Source: Deltaproteobacteria bacterium (GTDB taxonomy: Bacteria; Myxococcota_A; UBA9042; PHBI01). From it: 47,964 nt of DNA. This document shows positions 13,838 through 22,660 of the stretch, in pieces. The stretch spans positions 1-47,964 of the forward strand of contig SBGO01000457.1 in the NCBI GenBank assembly GCA_006226565.1, read 5' to 3'. Under the pieces are notes generated by a model that did not search any database, had not been told where the DNA came from, and saw only the letters and a program-made list of their open reading frames with translations. Position numbers and translations under genes: made by a program. Numbering within the stretch: position 1 is the stretch's first letter; every line of letters begins with the position of its first letter.

Positions 13838-13866
13838 ACGCTAGCCAGAAGCCGCTCTCCTGTCAA
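13838..13866 (-). promoter_or_regulatory. Strong candidate sigma-70 promoter of the TPR-PEGA operon
   Basis: On the minus strand a perfect TTGACA (13866-13861), a 17-base spacer and TAGCGT (13843-13838) lie about 43 bases before the ATG at 13794. Confidence 0.6.
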
Positions 13867-13901
13867 TTTGGTCAGGCGCCGTCGCGCCCGCCCGAGACGG
13901 C

Positions 13902-14375
13902 TCAGCCGGCGAGCTTGGCCCGGAAGGCGAGGACGATCATCCCGTCCTTGTAGCCGCGGCCCGCCTGGAAGAAGGTCCCGCCGTCCTTGACCCGCACGGT
14001 GGAGCGGAGCCCGTCGAGCTCGATGTGCACCTGGAGGAAGCCGTCGCGGTCGACGCCGACGAACTGGAAGCTGAGCTCACGGCCATTCACGAGGCGGAGC
14101 TGGTGGGCGTCGCCCTCGCCGAGAGAGGCGCTCGCCTCGTCGAGCTTCGCGAAGCCCTCGTAGCCCTTGAAGGCGCGCTGCAGGGTCTTGCCGAGGCCGG
14201 CCAACGCCGGGTCGACCTCGCCGTCCTTGGTCGCGTGGATGACGACGACGTCGATGCTCGCGCGGGCGGCGTCCATCGTCACCGGGGCCGGCTCGGGGCT
14301 GGTCTCCGCGAAGGCCAGGCCGGGCGCGATGAGGAGGCCGGCGGTCAACGCTGCGGTGATGAGGGTCTTGAGCAT
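13902..14375 (-). CDS. Small secreted protein of unknown function in a sigma/anti-sigma operon
   Basis: The ATG at 14375 opens a clear signal peptide (MLKTLITAALTAGLLIAPGLAFA, cleavage about residue 23). The mature part is about 134 residues with the segments IDVVVIHATKDGEVDPALAGL, KTLQRAFKGYEGFAKLDEAS, GRELSFQFVGVDRDGFLQVHI and DGGTFFQAGRGYKDGMIVLAF. It is a mixed helix/beta domain without Cys. I do not recognise a named family. It follows the anti-sigma gene by 33 bases in the same direction, so it is the third gene of the ECF operon and may be a target of that sigma factor or a periplasmic part of its signalling. Confidence 0.75.
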   Translation of the reverse strand: MLKTLITAALTAGLLIAPGLAFAETSPEPAPVTMDAARASIDVVVIHATKDGEVDPALAGLGKTLQRAFKGYEGFAKLDEASASLGEGDAHQLRLVNGRELSFQFVGVDRDGFLQVHIELDGLRSTVRVKDGGTFFQAGRGYKDGMIVLAFRAKLAG

Positions 14376-14408
14376 CTCGTCGTCTCCATCAGGCCCGCGT
14401 GCTGCGGA

Positions 14409-15089
14409 TCAGAGCCCCTTGGTTCCGTTGCTGTTCCCGTTGGGCATGCTGACACCCTCGCCCTCGACCACGTGCCACAAAACGAGGGGCTCGTCATCGC
14501 TGTCGTCGAAGGTGATGACCTTGACCTCGCCCTTGTCGGCGATGGCCTCGACCCGCGTGCTCTTGACGGAGACCTCGCCCTCGCGACCCCGGCGCTTGCC
14601 GTTGTTGTTGATGGTCGCGTAGTCGCCGCCACCGTCGACGCTGCCGTCCGGAGCGGGCGACTGGCTGCCGGTGAACCACACCCCGGCCACCAGGGCCGCC
14701 AGGGCCGCCATCGCCACGAGCGCCGTCACCGGCCGCTGCAGGCGGAAGAGCTCGCCGAACCACGCGCCGATCCGATCGAGCAGCCCCGGGCCCGCGTCCT
14801 CACGCTGCACCCGCACGCCCTCGATCGCGGCGGCGGTGTCGGCGGCCTCCGCGGCGTCCTCGGCCGCGATGCGCGCCATCACCCCGTCGTAGACGCCGGA
14901 GAGATCGACCTCGGGCACGGTCGCCGTGAAGGCGTCCGCCGCGAAGGCGTGGATGAAGCCGAGCTCCTCGAGCTCCGCCCGGGCCTCCGGGCAACCCTCG
15001 AGCGCCGCCTCGACCTCGGCCGCCACCGCCGGGTCCAGCTCGCCGTCGTGGAACGGCATGAGCAGATTTTTGACCTCGTTGCAGTTCAT
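14409..15089 (-). CDS. Membrane anti-sigma factor with degenerate zinc-finger motif
   Basis: The chosen ATG at 15089 has GAGGG 8 bases upstream and gives the usual anti-sigma opening MNCNEVKNLL. An ATG at 15104, overlapping the sigma stop as TGATG, is a possible alternative. The 226-residue product has the cytoplasmic ZAS-like helices at 1-60, a single membrane helix (VTALVAMAALAALVAGVWF, about 125-143) and an extracytoplasmic tail of about 80 residues (EVKVITFDDSDDEPLVLWHVVEGEGV). The family motif H-x3-C-x2-C appears here as AALEGCPEA: the His and the last Cys are missing, so zinc binding is probably lost. It should sequester the sigma factor encoded just upstream. Confidence 0.8.
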   Translation of the reverse strand: MNCNEVKNLLMPFHDGELDPAVAAEVEAALEGCPEARAELEELGFIHAFAADAFTATVPEVDLSGVYDGVMARIAAEDAAEAADTAAAIEGVRVQREDAGPGLLDRIGAWFGELFRLQRPVTALVAMAALAALVAGVWFTGSQSPAPDGSVDGGGDYATINNNGKRRGREGEVSVKSTRVEAIADKGEVKVITFDDSDDEPLVLWHVVEGEGVSMPNGNSNGTKGL

Positions 15090-15103
15090 CGCGCCATCCC
15101 TCA

Positions 15104-15703
15104 TCACTTCTTCAGGTAGCGGTTCAGCGACTTCTGAAAGTTCTTCCGAGCGTGGAACAGGCGGCTCATGACGGTGCCCTTCGCGATGTCCAGCGTCTCC
15201 GCCAGCTCTTCGTAGCTCATCCCGTCCACCTCACGAAGGAGCAGGATCTCCCGGTGGTCTGGGCTGAGCGTCTCGAGGGCCTTGTCCATGTGCTCTACCA
15301 GCTCCCTGCGCTGGGCCGCTTTGAGCGGGTTCTCGATCCCGACCGACGCCAGGGTCGGTCCATCCGTGAATCCATCTTCGTGTGCGAGCGCGTCGTCGTA
15401 GTCGACCTCGGCGGCGCGAGCCGCCCGACGCTTCCGATCGATGCAGAGGTTGACCACGATGCGGTACAACCACGTGTAGAAGCTCGAGTCCCCTTTGAAG
15501 TTCGGCAGGTGGCGGTGGACCTTGACGAAGGCGTCTTGGACGACGTCCATCGCAGCGTCCGGGTTCCTGACGATCCCATAAGCAATGGTGTACACCTTGC
15601 GCTGATAGCGCTCGACGAGCTGGCGGAACGCCTTTTGGTCGCCCTGTACGGCCCGCTCGACAAGCGCTTGGTCCTCGTGCTTCCGTTCATCCTGGTTGGC
15701 CAA
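15104..15703 (-). CDS. ECF-type RNA polymerase sigma factor (RpoE-like)
   Basis: Sigma region 2 spans about 18-90 (GDQKAFRQLVERYQRKVYTIAYG, DVVQDAFVKVHRHL, YTWLYRIVVNLCIDRKRR) and region 4 about 130-185 (LSPDHREILLLREVDGMSYEEL, LDIAKGTVMSRLFHARK). This is a complete two-domain ECF factor of 199 residues. Starts: a TTG at 15703 has GGGAGAG 5 bases upstream and gives MANQDERKHEDQ; an in-frame GTG at 15721 has no ribosome site and is less likely. The stop overlaps the anti-sigma region (TGATG). The sequence resembles RpoE/CarQ-type factors that answer envelope stress in myxobacteria; the actual signal is unknown. Confidence 0.92.
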   Translation of the reverse strand: MANQDERKHEDQALVERAVQGDQKAFRQLVERYQRKVYTIAYGIVRNPDAAMDVVQDAFVKVHRHLPNFKGDSSFYTWLYRIVVNLCIDRKRRAARAAEVDYDDALAHEDGFTDGPTLASVGIENPLKAAQRRELVEHMDKALETLSPDHREILLLREVDGMSYEELAETLDIAKGTVMSRLFHARKNFQKSLNRYLKK

Positions 15704-16011
15704 CGTGGCTCTCCCAAGCACAGGCGGGTAGACGGGGTCCGCGGCCGGCTATTCAACATTGCGGCGGCGATTGTATCGGTTCGTAACCCCAGGTTTCGTC
15801 GCGGTGGATAGCACCACAGACCGGCGCCTCGGGCAAGGGTGTCCCCGGGCTGATCCCCTCCCGCTGGGGACCTGCGCCCGCGTCCCGGTCGGTTGACCGG
15901 ACCGACGCCGGTGCGGATGATCCCCGAACGTCGCCGGTCGGGAACGGGAATGGTGCCCTCCGCTCCACGTTACCTACTCAGGCTCGCCCGGCGCAGGAGA
16001 TCCCGCCCTTC
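15704..16011. other. Divergent intergenic region of about 300 bases between the sigma operon and the MoxR operon
   Basis: No convincing gene. It holds the candidate promoter for the rightward operon (15893-15921). On the minus strand a TACAAT and a GAAACC...CGATA pair upstream of the sigma gene could serve vegetative or self-activated transcription, but spacing is poor. AGGAGA at 15995-16000 is a rather distant ribosome site (11 bases) for the ATG at 16012. Confidence 0.5.
15893..15921 (+). promoter_or_regulatory. Candidate sigma-70 promoter of the five-gene MoxR operon
   Basis: TTGACC (15893-15898), a 17-base spacer and GATGAT (15916-15921) give a predicted start near 15928 and an 84-base leader. 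The -10 matches the general consensus at four of six positions. Confidence 0.4.
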
Positions 16012-19000
16012 ATGGAACCCTACGAGCGCATCACACGATTTCTGCGCGAGGTGCGACGCGCCCTGAACCGCGTCTCGCTCGGCGAGGCGGCGCTCGCGAC
16101 CTTCGCGATCCTCGGGATCGCGACGCTCGCCGCGCTGGCGCTGGCGCAGACCCTCGGCCAGGGTCCCGGGCGCTGGTCCTGGGCCGTGGTGGGCGTGGGC
16201 GCGCTCGCCTCGGGGATCGCCGTGTGGCGCCTGTGGCTCCGCCCGCGCCGCCGGCGCGAGGCCGACGACGAGCTCGCGCTGTGGGTCGAGTCGCGGGTCG
16301 ACGGGCTCGAGTCGGGGCTCGTCACCAGCGTCCAGACCGAGTCCCTGCTCGCCCAGCGCGATCCCGCGCGGCCCCTCGGCTTCTCGCCCGAGCTCGCCCA
16401 CGCGGCGACCGCACGGACCGCGAACAAGATCGTGGAGATCGTCCCGCGCGCCCTCCCGGAGCGGCGCCGCCTCAAGCGCCTCGCCGGGATCGCGGCCGGG
16501 GTCGCGGCGGTGATGGGGCTCCTCGCCGTGGCCGCGCCGGGCCTCTACGCCGACGGCGCGCCGCTGCTCGTCGCCGCGCCGGTGGCCGAGGAGATGGGCG
16601 ACGGCGTGCGCCTCGTCCCGGTGGCGATGAGCCAGCTCGAGCTCGAGATCGTCCCGCCCGAGTACACCGGCATCAAGCCACGCAAGCTCCGGCGCTCGGC
16701 CGGCGACTTCGAGGCGCTCGAGGGCTCCGAGGTCCGCTTCGTCGGGACCGCGCTCTACGACGCGCAGGAGGCCTTCCTCACCCTCGAGTCGGATCCGACG
16801 ACGAGCTTCCCGCTCAAGGTCGAGGCCGACGGCACCGTACGCGGCGCCTTTCGCGTCGGGACGAGCGATCGCTACCAGTTCGTGCTGACCGACAAGCAGC
16901 GCAACACCATCCGCGAGAAGGCCTGGCGCCAGGTCGACGCGCGCACCGACGCGGCCCCCGAGATCCAGCTCCTGCTGCCGGAGTCGGACCTCGAGGTGAA
17001 GCCCGACGACCGCCTCACCTTCTTCTTCGAGGGGTCGGACGACTACGGCCTCGACCGCGTCGAGCTCGTCATCGAGGACGACGGCGGGCAGGAGCTCGAC
17101 CGGCGGGTCGTCCGGAGCCCCCGCGGCGAGCGCCTGAGCCGCGGCGACGAAGAGGTCGCGATCGCGCGCCTCGGGCTCGAGCCCGGCGACTCGGCCGACC
17201 TCCACTTCGAGGCCTTCGACCTCAACACCCTCAGCGGCCCCGGCGTCGGCAAGAGCCAGAGCCGGCGCGTCACGCTCTACAGCCCCGAGGCGGAGCACGA
17301 CCGGCTGCTCGAGGACCTCGATCGGATCATCGATCAGATGATCGACGTGCTCGCCGACCGCCTCGAGAACCCGGTCGAGGGCAAGGAGACCCTGCGCCTC
17401 GCCAACTACGTGGCCGCCGGCCAGGGGATCAACGCGGCGACGCTCTCGCTCATCGCCGACATGACGACGCTCATCAACGGCCTCTCGACCGACGCGCTCA
17501 CCAGCGACGAGCTGCGGACCGCCGTGCGCGAGGTCCGCGATCGCCAGCAGGACATCGCCGACCAGGAGGGGGCCCACCTCCGGCGCACGGTGCTCGGGAA
17601 CGCGACGGCGCAGGACGACGTCATGGTGACGCTGCTGTTCGAGGCCAACCAGGAGGGCGCGGGCGAGCTCGAGGCGGGCGTCCTGCGGCTCCACCGGCTC
17701 CTCGACGAGGCGCGCAAGGACAGCGTGCTCGACGCCGGGCGCGAGCTGCTCGAGACCCAGAACGAGATCATGGAGCTCCTCAAGCAGCTCAAGGACCAGA
17801 AGGATCCGAAGGCGCTCGAGGCCGCGATGAAGAAGCTCAAGCGCCTCCAGGAGAAGCTCTCCAAGCTCCAGCACGAGCTGAGCAAGCTCCGCGAGCGGGC
17901 GCCCTACGAGAACCAGAACCCGTCCCAGCGGCCGAGCGACAAGCAGAAGTCGATGGCCGACATGAAGTCGACGATGGACCAGATCCAGAAGCTCCTCGAG
18001 GAGGGCAAGGTCGACGAGGCGATGAAGCTCCTCGAGGAGCTCAACAAGAACACCCAGGAGCTGATGTCGGCGCTGCAGAACGACCTCGAGTCCGGGGGCG
18101 CGATGTCGGCCACGGCGCGCCAGAAGGCGCAGAAGTTCACCAGCGACCTCGACGAGCTGGCCGACGGGCAGCGTGGCCTCAAGGGCGAGACCGGCGAGCT
18201 CGATCGGCAGATCGACGAGCGCCAGGCGCGCGAGCTGAAGGAGCAGCAGGAGCAGGCCCTCGAGGCGGCGCGCGAGCAGGCGAAGGCCCTCCAGGAGCAG
18301 CTCGACGGGATCGACGGCAAGCCGCTCCACCCCTCCGACCGCGAGGCCCTCGAGCAGCTGAAGAAGGACGCCGCGGAGCTCGGCAAGGATCTCGACCGCG
18401 GCCAGGTCGGCGAGGCGGCCGAGCGCGCGCAGAAGCTCGGCGAGGGCGCCGCGTCGCTCAAGTCCGAGGTCGGCGAGAGCGAGGCGCGCGAGCTCGATCA
18501 GAAGCGCCTCGACGGCCTGCGCGACGGGATGGAGAAGCTCGGCGACGGCCAGGAGAAGGCCGAGGAGCTCGCCGAGACGCTCAAGGGCATGATGCCGAAG
18601 CCCGGCGAGGGCCTCCAGCCCGGCGAGGAGGGCGAGGCGAAGCGGCTCGGGCAGCGCCAGAACGAGCTCTCCGAGAAGCTCTCGGAGCTCGAGAAGGACG
18701 TGGCCGAGCTCGACAAGGAGATGCCGGGCATCGAGCAGGAGATGAAGGAGCCGCTCCAGCAGGCCGGCGAGGCGATGGGCCAGGCGAAGAGCGAGCTCGA
18801 GGGCAAGCGCCCGGGTGAGGCCAAGGGCCACCAGCAGGAGGCCCTCGAGCACCTCGAGAAGGCCCAGCAGAACATGCAGCAGCGCATGCAGCAGAAGGGC
18901 GGCAAGGGCCCCGAGGACCAGGCCGGGATCAACGATCCAGAGGCCAAGGTCGAGATCCCCGACGAGGATCCCTACGGCGCGCCGCGAAACTTCCGTGAAG

Positions 19001-19083
19001 AGGTCCTCAAGGCGATGAAGGAGCGCGCTCCCGAGCGGTACAAGGACGCCATCCAGCGCTTCTACGAGGAGCTGATCAAGTGA
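16012..19083 (+). CDS. DUF4175-like membrane protein with a very long coiled-coil region
   Basis: The 1023-residue product opens with two membrane helices (about 24-48 and 54-72) and a third at about 160-183, as in DUF4175 proteins. The domain at about 200-430 is beta-rich (LELEIVPPEYTGIKPRKL, VRFVGTALYDAQEAFLTLES, FFFEGSDDYGLDRVELVIED). That pattern, with pairs of Ig-like folds after the anchor, is typical of the family. From about 430 to 985 it is almost wholly Glu/Lys/Gln/Leu-rich heptads, predicted as coiled coil, ending in a conserved-looking FREEVLKAMKERAPERYKDAIQRFYEELIK-type cap. DUF4175 genes commonly sit with MoxR/DUF58/vWA genes, as here. It overlaps the metallopeptidase gene by one base (TGATG). 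A periplasmic scaffold for the MoxR-vWA machine is the likely role. Confidence 0.85.
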   Translation: MEPYERITRFLREVRRALNRVSLGEAALATFAILGIATLAALALAQTLGQGPGRWSWAVVGVGALASGIAVWRLWLRPRRRREADDELALWVESRVDGLESGLVTSVQTESLLAQRDPARPLGFSPELAHAATARTANKIVEIVPRALPERRRLKRLAGIAAGVAAVMGLLAVAAPGLYADGAPLLVAAPVAEEMGDGVRLVPVAMSQLELEIVPPEYTGIKPRKLRRSAGDFEALEGSEVRFVGTALYDAQEAFLTLESDPTTSFPLKVEADGTVRGAFRVGTSDRYQFVLTDKQRNTIREKAWRQVDARTDAAPEIQLLLPESDLEVKPDDRLTFFFEGSDDYGLDRVELVIEDDGGQELDRRVVRSPRGERLSRGDEEVAIARLGLEPGDSADLHFEAFDLNTLSGPGVGKSQSRRVTLYSPEAEHDRLLEDLDRIIDQMIDVLADRLENPVEGKETLRLANYVAAGQGINAATLSLIADMTTLINGLSTDALTSDELRTAVREVRDRQQDIADQEGAHLRRTVLGNATAQDDVMVTLLFEANQEGAGELEAGVLRLHRLLDEARKDSVLDAGRELLETQNEIMELLKQLKDQKDPKALEAAMKKLKRLQEKLSKLQHELSKLRERAPYENQNPSQRPSDKQKSMADMKSTMDQIQKLLEEGKVDEAMKLLEELNKNTQELMSALQNDLESGGAMSATARQKAQKFTSDLDELADGQRGLKGETGELDRQIDERQARELKEQQEQALEAAREQAKALQEQLDGIDGKPLHPSDREALEQLKKDAAELGKDLDRGQVGEAAERAQKLGEGAASLKSEVGESEARELDQKRLDGLRDGMEKLGDGQEKAEELAETLKGMMPKPGEGLQPGEEGEAKRLGQRQNELSEKLSELEKDVAELDKEMPGIEQEMKEPLQQAGEAMGQAKSELEGKRPGEAKGHQQEALEHLEKAQQNMQQRMQQKGGKGPEDQAGINDPEAKVEIPDEDPYGAPRNFREEVLKAMKERAPERYKDAIQRFYEELIK

Positions 19084-20648
19084 TGATGCACCGCACCATT
19101 GCGGCGTCTATCTCGTCGCTTCTACTGACCCTTATCCTGGGTGCAACCGCACATGCGCAGAACCAGGAGCAGCGCGCGGCCGAGGAGGCCATCGCGGCCT
19201 GGGACATCACGACGGCCGAGCAGCTCGTGGCGCAGCTCAACGCGGAGGCGCCCCAGGACCCGCGGAACCTCTTCCTGACCGGTCACCTGCACCTCATGAA
19301 GGGCGAGTACCAGCAGGCGGTCGACTACCTCGGCCAGGCCGAGCACGCCTCGGGCGACCCGCTGGCGTCGCACTACTTCGAGCTCGCGAAGGCGGTCCTC
19401 GAGGAGACCCAGGACTACGCGCACCACCTGACGGCGGACGGGAACTTCCTCATCAGCTACCCGAAGGGGGCGGACGCGGTGCTGGTGCCCTACGCCGAGG
19501 CCACGATGGCCAAGGCGTGGAAGTCGCTGACGAAGATCTTCGACTACGTGCCGGAGCGGCCGGTCCGCATCGAGTTCTACCCGACGGTGGACGTGCTCGG
19601 GCACGTGAGCCCGCTGACGGTGGCGGAGATCCGCACCTCGGGCACCATCGCGCTGTGCAAGTACAACCGGCTGATGGTCACCTCGCCGCGGGATCTCGTG
19701 TACGGCTACGACTGGCTCGACACGCTCTCCCACGAGTTCATCCACCTGCTCATCACCAAGAAGAGCAAGAACCAGGTGCCCATCTGGCTCCACGAGGGGC
19801 TCGCCAAGTACTACGAGGTGAAGTGGCGCGACGTCCCGCCCACCCTCGAGCGCCACAGCGAGGCGCTGCTCGCCAAGGCCATCGCCGACGACAAGCTCAT
19901 CACCTTCGAGGAGATGAGCCCGTCGATGGCGAAGCTGCCCAGCCAGGAGGCGACGGCGACCGCCTTCGCCGAGGTCTTCACGGTCATCGAGTTCCTCAAC
20001 AAGCGCCACGGGGCCGACGTCGCGGCGCCGCTGGTGGCGTCGATGGCCGGCGGCGAGAGCGACCGCGACGCGGTGAGCGCGGTCGCGGGGATGCCCTTCG
20101 ACCGCTTCGGCCGGGCGTGGAAGGCGTTCCTCAAGGGCCAGGGCTACCGCCCGCGGGACGTCGAGTACGACCAGCGGCTCCTCTTCAAGGGCGAGCACTC
20201 GGAGCAGGACGAGCTCGCGCAGCTCAAGGTCGACAAGGCCAAGGAGCTCGTCTGGCTCGGCGACCGCCTGCGCCTGAAGAAGCGCTGGAGGGCGGCCTCG
20301 AAGGAGTACCGCCGCGCGACGGAGTTCGTCGGCGACAAGTCGCCGCTCGTCCAGGGCAAGCTCGGCCTGGCGCTCCTCCGGACGGGCCTCTTCGAGCAGG
20401 CCGCGACCGAGCTCCAGAAGCCCATCGACCTCTACCCGCGCCACGTGGTGCTGCAGGTCTACCTCGGCGAGGCGCTCCTGAAGATGGGGCGCTACGAGGA
20501 GGCGCGCACGCACCTCGAGGAGGCACTGACCATCAACCCCTTCGATCCTGACGTTCACGCTAGCCTCGCGATCGTGTACGACCAGCTCGGCGAGCACGAC
20601 CGCGCCGCCGTGGAGAAGAAGGCGAACACCCTCGTGAACGCGATGTGA
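19083..20648 (+). CDS. Exported gluzincin metallopeptidase (peptidase MA-like) with C-terminal TPRs
   Basis: ATG 19083 overlaps the previous stop (TGATG); an in-frame ATG three bases on is equivalent. The 521-residue product has a signal peptide (MMHRTIAASISSLLLTLILGATAHA). N-terminal TPR-like helices are at 30-110. The catalytic domain spans about 118-350: HEFIH (His217, Glu218, His221) is the HExxH zinc motif, followed by the third ligand region WLHEGLAKYYE (Glu238), the usual spacing for Peptidase_MA_2-type gluzincins. Residues about 370-515 contain three to four TPRs (VQGKLGLALLRTGLFEQAA, LQVYLGEALLKMGRYEEAR). It should be a periplasmic protease whose TPRs hold substrate or a partner such as the coiled-coil protein encoded before it. 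Confidence 0.88.
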   Translation: MMHRTIAASISSLLLTLILGATAHAQNQEQRAAEEAIAAWDITTAEQLVAQLNAEAPQDPRNLFLTGHLHLMKGEYQQAVDYLGQAEHASGDPLASHYFELAKAVLEETQDYAHHLTADGNFLISYPKGADAVLVPYAEATMAKAWKSLTKIFDYVPERPVRIEFYPTVDVLGHVSPLTVAEIRTSGTIALCKYNRLMVTSPRDLVYGYDWLDTLSHEFIHLLITKKSKNQVPIWLHEGLAKYYEVKWRDVPPTLERHSEALLAKAIADDKLITFEEMSPSMAKLPSQEATATAFAEVFTVIEFLNKRHGADVAAPLVASMAGGESDRDAVSAVAGMPFDRFGRAWKAFLKGQGYRPRDVEYDQRLLFKGEHSEQDELAQLKVDKAKELVWLGDRLRLKKRWRAASKEYRRATEFVGDKSPLVQGKLGLALLRTGLFEQAATELQKPIDLYPRHVVLQVYLGEALLKMGRYEEARTHLEEALTINPFDPDVHASLAIVYDQLGEHDRAAVEKKANTLVNAM

Positions 20649-20688
20649 ATCGCGCGTTCGCGCCCCCGCACACCCCGGAGAACATCGG

Positions 20689-21723
20689 ATGATGGAGGCT
20701 CAACCGTCGGCCGCGCTGAGCGCCGGCGAAGTGACCGCGGCCGACGTCCAGGCCGTCGCCAACGCCCGCGCGCGCGTCCTCGAGCAGCTTCGCAAGCGCA
20801 TCATCGGGCAGGACGACGTCATCGACCTGCTCCTGACCGCGCTCTTCGCCCAGGGGCACGGCCTCTTCATCGGCGTGCCGGGCCTCGCGAAGACGCTCTT
20901 GATCTCGACCCTCGCCGAGGCGGTGAGCCTCGACTTCAACCGGGTCCAGTTCACCCCCGACCTGATGCCGAGCGACATCACCGGCACGGACATCCTCGAA
21001 GAGGACCACTCCACCGGGAAGCGCTTCTTCAAGTTCATCCAGGGCCCGGTCTTCTGCAATATCCTGCTCGCCGACGAGATCAACCGGACGCCGCCCAAGA
21101 CCCAGGCGGCGCTGCTCCAGGCGATGCAGGAGAAGCGCGTCACCGCCGCCGGCACGACCTACCCGCTCGAGCCGCCGTTCCTGGTCTTCGCGACCCAGAA
21201 CCCCATCGAGCAGGAGGGGACCTACCCCCTGCCCGAGGCGCAGCTCGATCGCTTCATGTTCTCGATCCGCGTCGAGTACCCCTCCTTCGAGGAGGAGATC
21301 GACGTGGTGACGCGCACCACGGGCGCCGAGCAGGCCCCGCTCGAGCACGTGCTGAGCCGCGACGAGCTGCTCCGCTTCCAGCAGGTCGTGCGCGCCGTGG
21401 TCGCGGCCCCCGACATCGTGCGCTACGCGGTCGAGCTGACGCGGCGGACGCGCCCGGACGACGCCAACGCGCCCGACTCGGTCAAGCAGTACGTGAGCTG
21501 GGGCGCCGGCCCGCGCGCGAGCCAGTACCTGGTCGTCGGGGCGAAGGCGCGCGCGGCGCTCCACGGTCGGCCGCACGCCTCCCGGGACGACGTGCGCGCG
21601 CTCGCGCGGGCAGTCCTCGGGCACCGCGTGCTGATGAACTTCCAGGCCGAGGCGGACCGCGTCACGGCCTGGGACGTCATCGACAAGATCGTCGCCTCCG
21701 TCCCCGCCTCCAGCCTGAGCTGA
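20689..21723 (+). CDS. moxR: MoxR-family AAA+ ATPase
   Basis: The ATG at 20689 lies 8 bases after GGAG; a second ATG follows at 20692. The 344-residue product has the MoxR Walker A GVPGLAKT (62-69), Walker B LLADEINR (about 127-134), the family block FTPDLMPSDITGTDIL (89-104), sensor 1 ATQNPIEQEGTYPLPEAQLDRF and a C-terminal lid. MoxR proteins are cytoplasmic ATP-dependent chaperones that act with von Willebrand A partners, probably to insert metals or remodel complexes. Here the two vWA partners follow directly (DUF58 protein at 21725 and BatA-like protein at 22660), so all three should form one machine. All ATPase motifs are intact. Confidence 0.95.
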   Translation: MMEAQPSAALSAGEVTAADVQAVANARARVLEQLRKRIIGQDDVIDLLLTALFAQGHGLFIGVPGLAKTLLISTLAEAVSLDFNRVQFTPDLMPSDITGTDILEEDHSTGKRFFKFIQGPVFCNILLADEINRTPPKTQAALLQAMQEKRVTAAGTTYPLEPPFLVFATQNPIEQEGTYPLPEAQLDRFMFSIRVEYPSFEEEIDVVTRTTGAEQAPLEHVLSRDELLRFQQVVRAVVAAPDIVRYAVELTRRTRPDDANAPDSVKQYVSWGAGPRASQYLVVGAKARAALHGRPHASRDDVRALARAVLGHRVLMNFQAEADRVTAWDVIDKIVASVPASSLS

Positions 21724-21724
21724 C

Positions 21725-22660
21725 GTGGCGGCCGCCCCTCCCGTCCCCGCCGCCTCCGACGGCAAGCGGTCGCTGACCGATCCGCGGGCGCTCGCGCGCC
21801 TCAAGGGCGTGACGCTGCGCGCCCGGCGCGTGGTCGACGGGGTCCTCCAGGGGCTCCACCGGAGCCCGCACCACGGCGCGTCGATCGAGTTCGCCGAGCA
21901 CAAGGAGTACACGCCCGGCGACGAGATCCGGCACGTCGACTGGAAGGCCTTCGGGCGCTTCGACAAGTACTACGTCAAGAAGTACGAGCAGGAGACGAAC
22001 CTGCAGGCGTTCTGCGTCCTCGACGCCTCGGCGTCGATGGGCTACGGCGCCGACGGGACGCTGACGAAGTTCGAGTACGCCGGCGTGATGATCACGACGC
22101 TGGCGTACCTGCTCCTGCGGCAGCAGGACGCCATCGGGCTCGTGAAGTACGACCACGAGGTCAGCGAGGTCCTGCCGCCGCGCTCGCGCATCAACCACCT
22201 CAACCACCTGACGACGTCCCTCGAGACGACGAAGGTCAAGGGGGGGACGAACCTCGAGGCGGGGCTGAACGCGGTCGTCGAGTTCTCGAAGAAGCGCGGG
22301 CTCGTCTTCGTCTTCAGCGACTTCTTCAGCGACGCCGAGAAGCCCTTCAACATGCTGCGGCACCTCGTCGGGCGCGGCCACCAGGTCACGGTCTTCCACG
22401 TGCTCGATGGCGACGAGCTCAGCTTCCCCTTCGAGCAGATGACGCTCTTCGAGGGGATGGAGTCGTCGCGGCGGCTCCTCGTCGAGCCGAAGCTCGTGCG
22501 GCGCGCCTACCTCAAGCGCGTCGCCGAGCATCAGGAGCTCATCCGCAAGCGCTGCCTGGACTCGCAGGTCGGCTACGCGCTCGTCGACACCCGCGAGCCG
22601 CCGGGCGAGGTCGTGCTGCGCTACCTGCGCGCCAACGGTCCATCGAAGGCGGGGGGCTGA
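21725..22660 (+). CDS. DUF58 domain protein with von Willebrand A fold
   Basis: A GTG at 21725, one base after the moxR stop, gives 311 residues. The family signature EYTPGDEIRHVDWKAFGRFDKYYVK is at about 61-85, and the metal-ion-dependent adhesion site appears as LDASASM (Asp100, Ser102, Ser104), with later KGGTNLEAGL and FVFSDFFSD matching the vWA fold. DUF58 proteins are cytoplasmic partners of MoxR ATPases. The stop overlaps the next start (TGATG), so moxR, this gene and the BatA-like gene are translationally linked. All metal-site residues are present, suggesting a working vWA domain. Confidence 0.93.
   Translation: MAAAPPVPAASDGKRSLTDPRALARLKGVTLRARRVVDGVLQGLHRSPHHGASIEFAEHKEYTPGDEIRHVDWKAFGRFDKYYVKKYEQETNLQAFCVLDASASMGYGADGTLTKFEYAGVMITTLAYLLLRQQDAIGLVKYDHEVSEVLPPRSRINHLNHLTTSLETTKVKGGTNLEAGLNAVVEFSKKRGLVFVFSDFFSDAEKPFNMLRHLVGRGHQVTVFHVLDGDELSFPFEQMTLFEGMESSRRLLVEPKLVRRAYLKRVAEHQELIRKRCLDSQVGYALVDTREPPGEVVLRYLRANGPSKAGG

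Noticed and set aside
15970-18852. A Leu-rich - strand frame opposite the DUF4175-like gene
   Set aside because: It is the antisense image of Glu/Lys coiled-coil codons, which reads as Leu/Glu/Arg-rich and can mimic a membrane protein.
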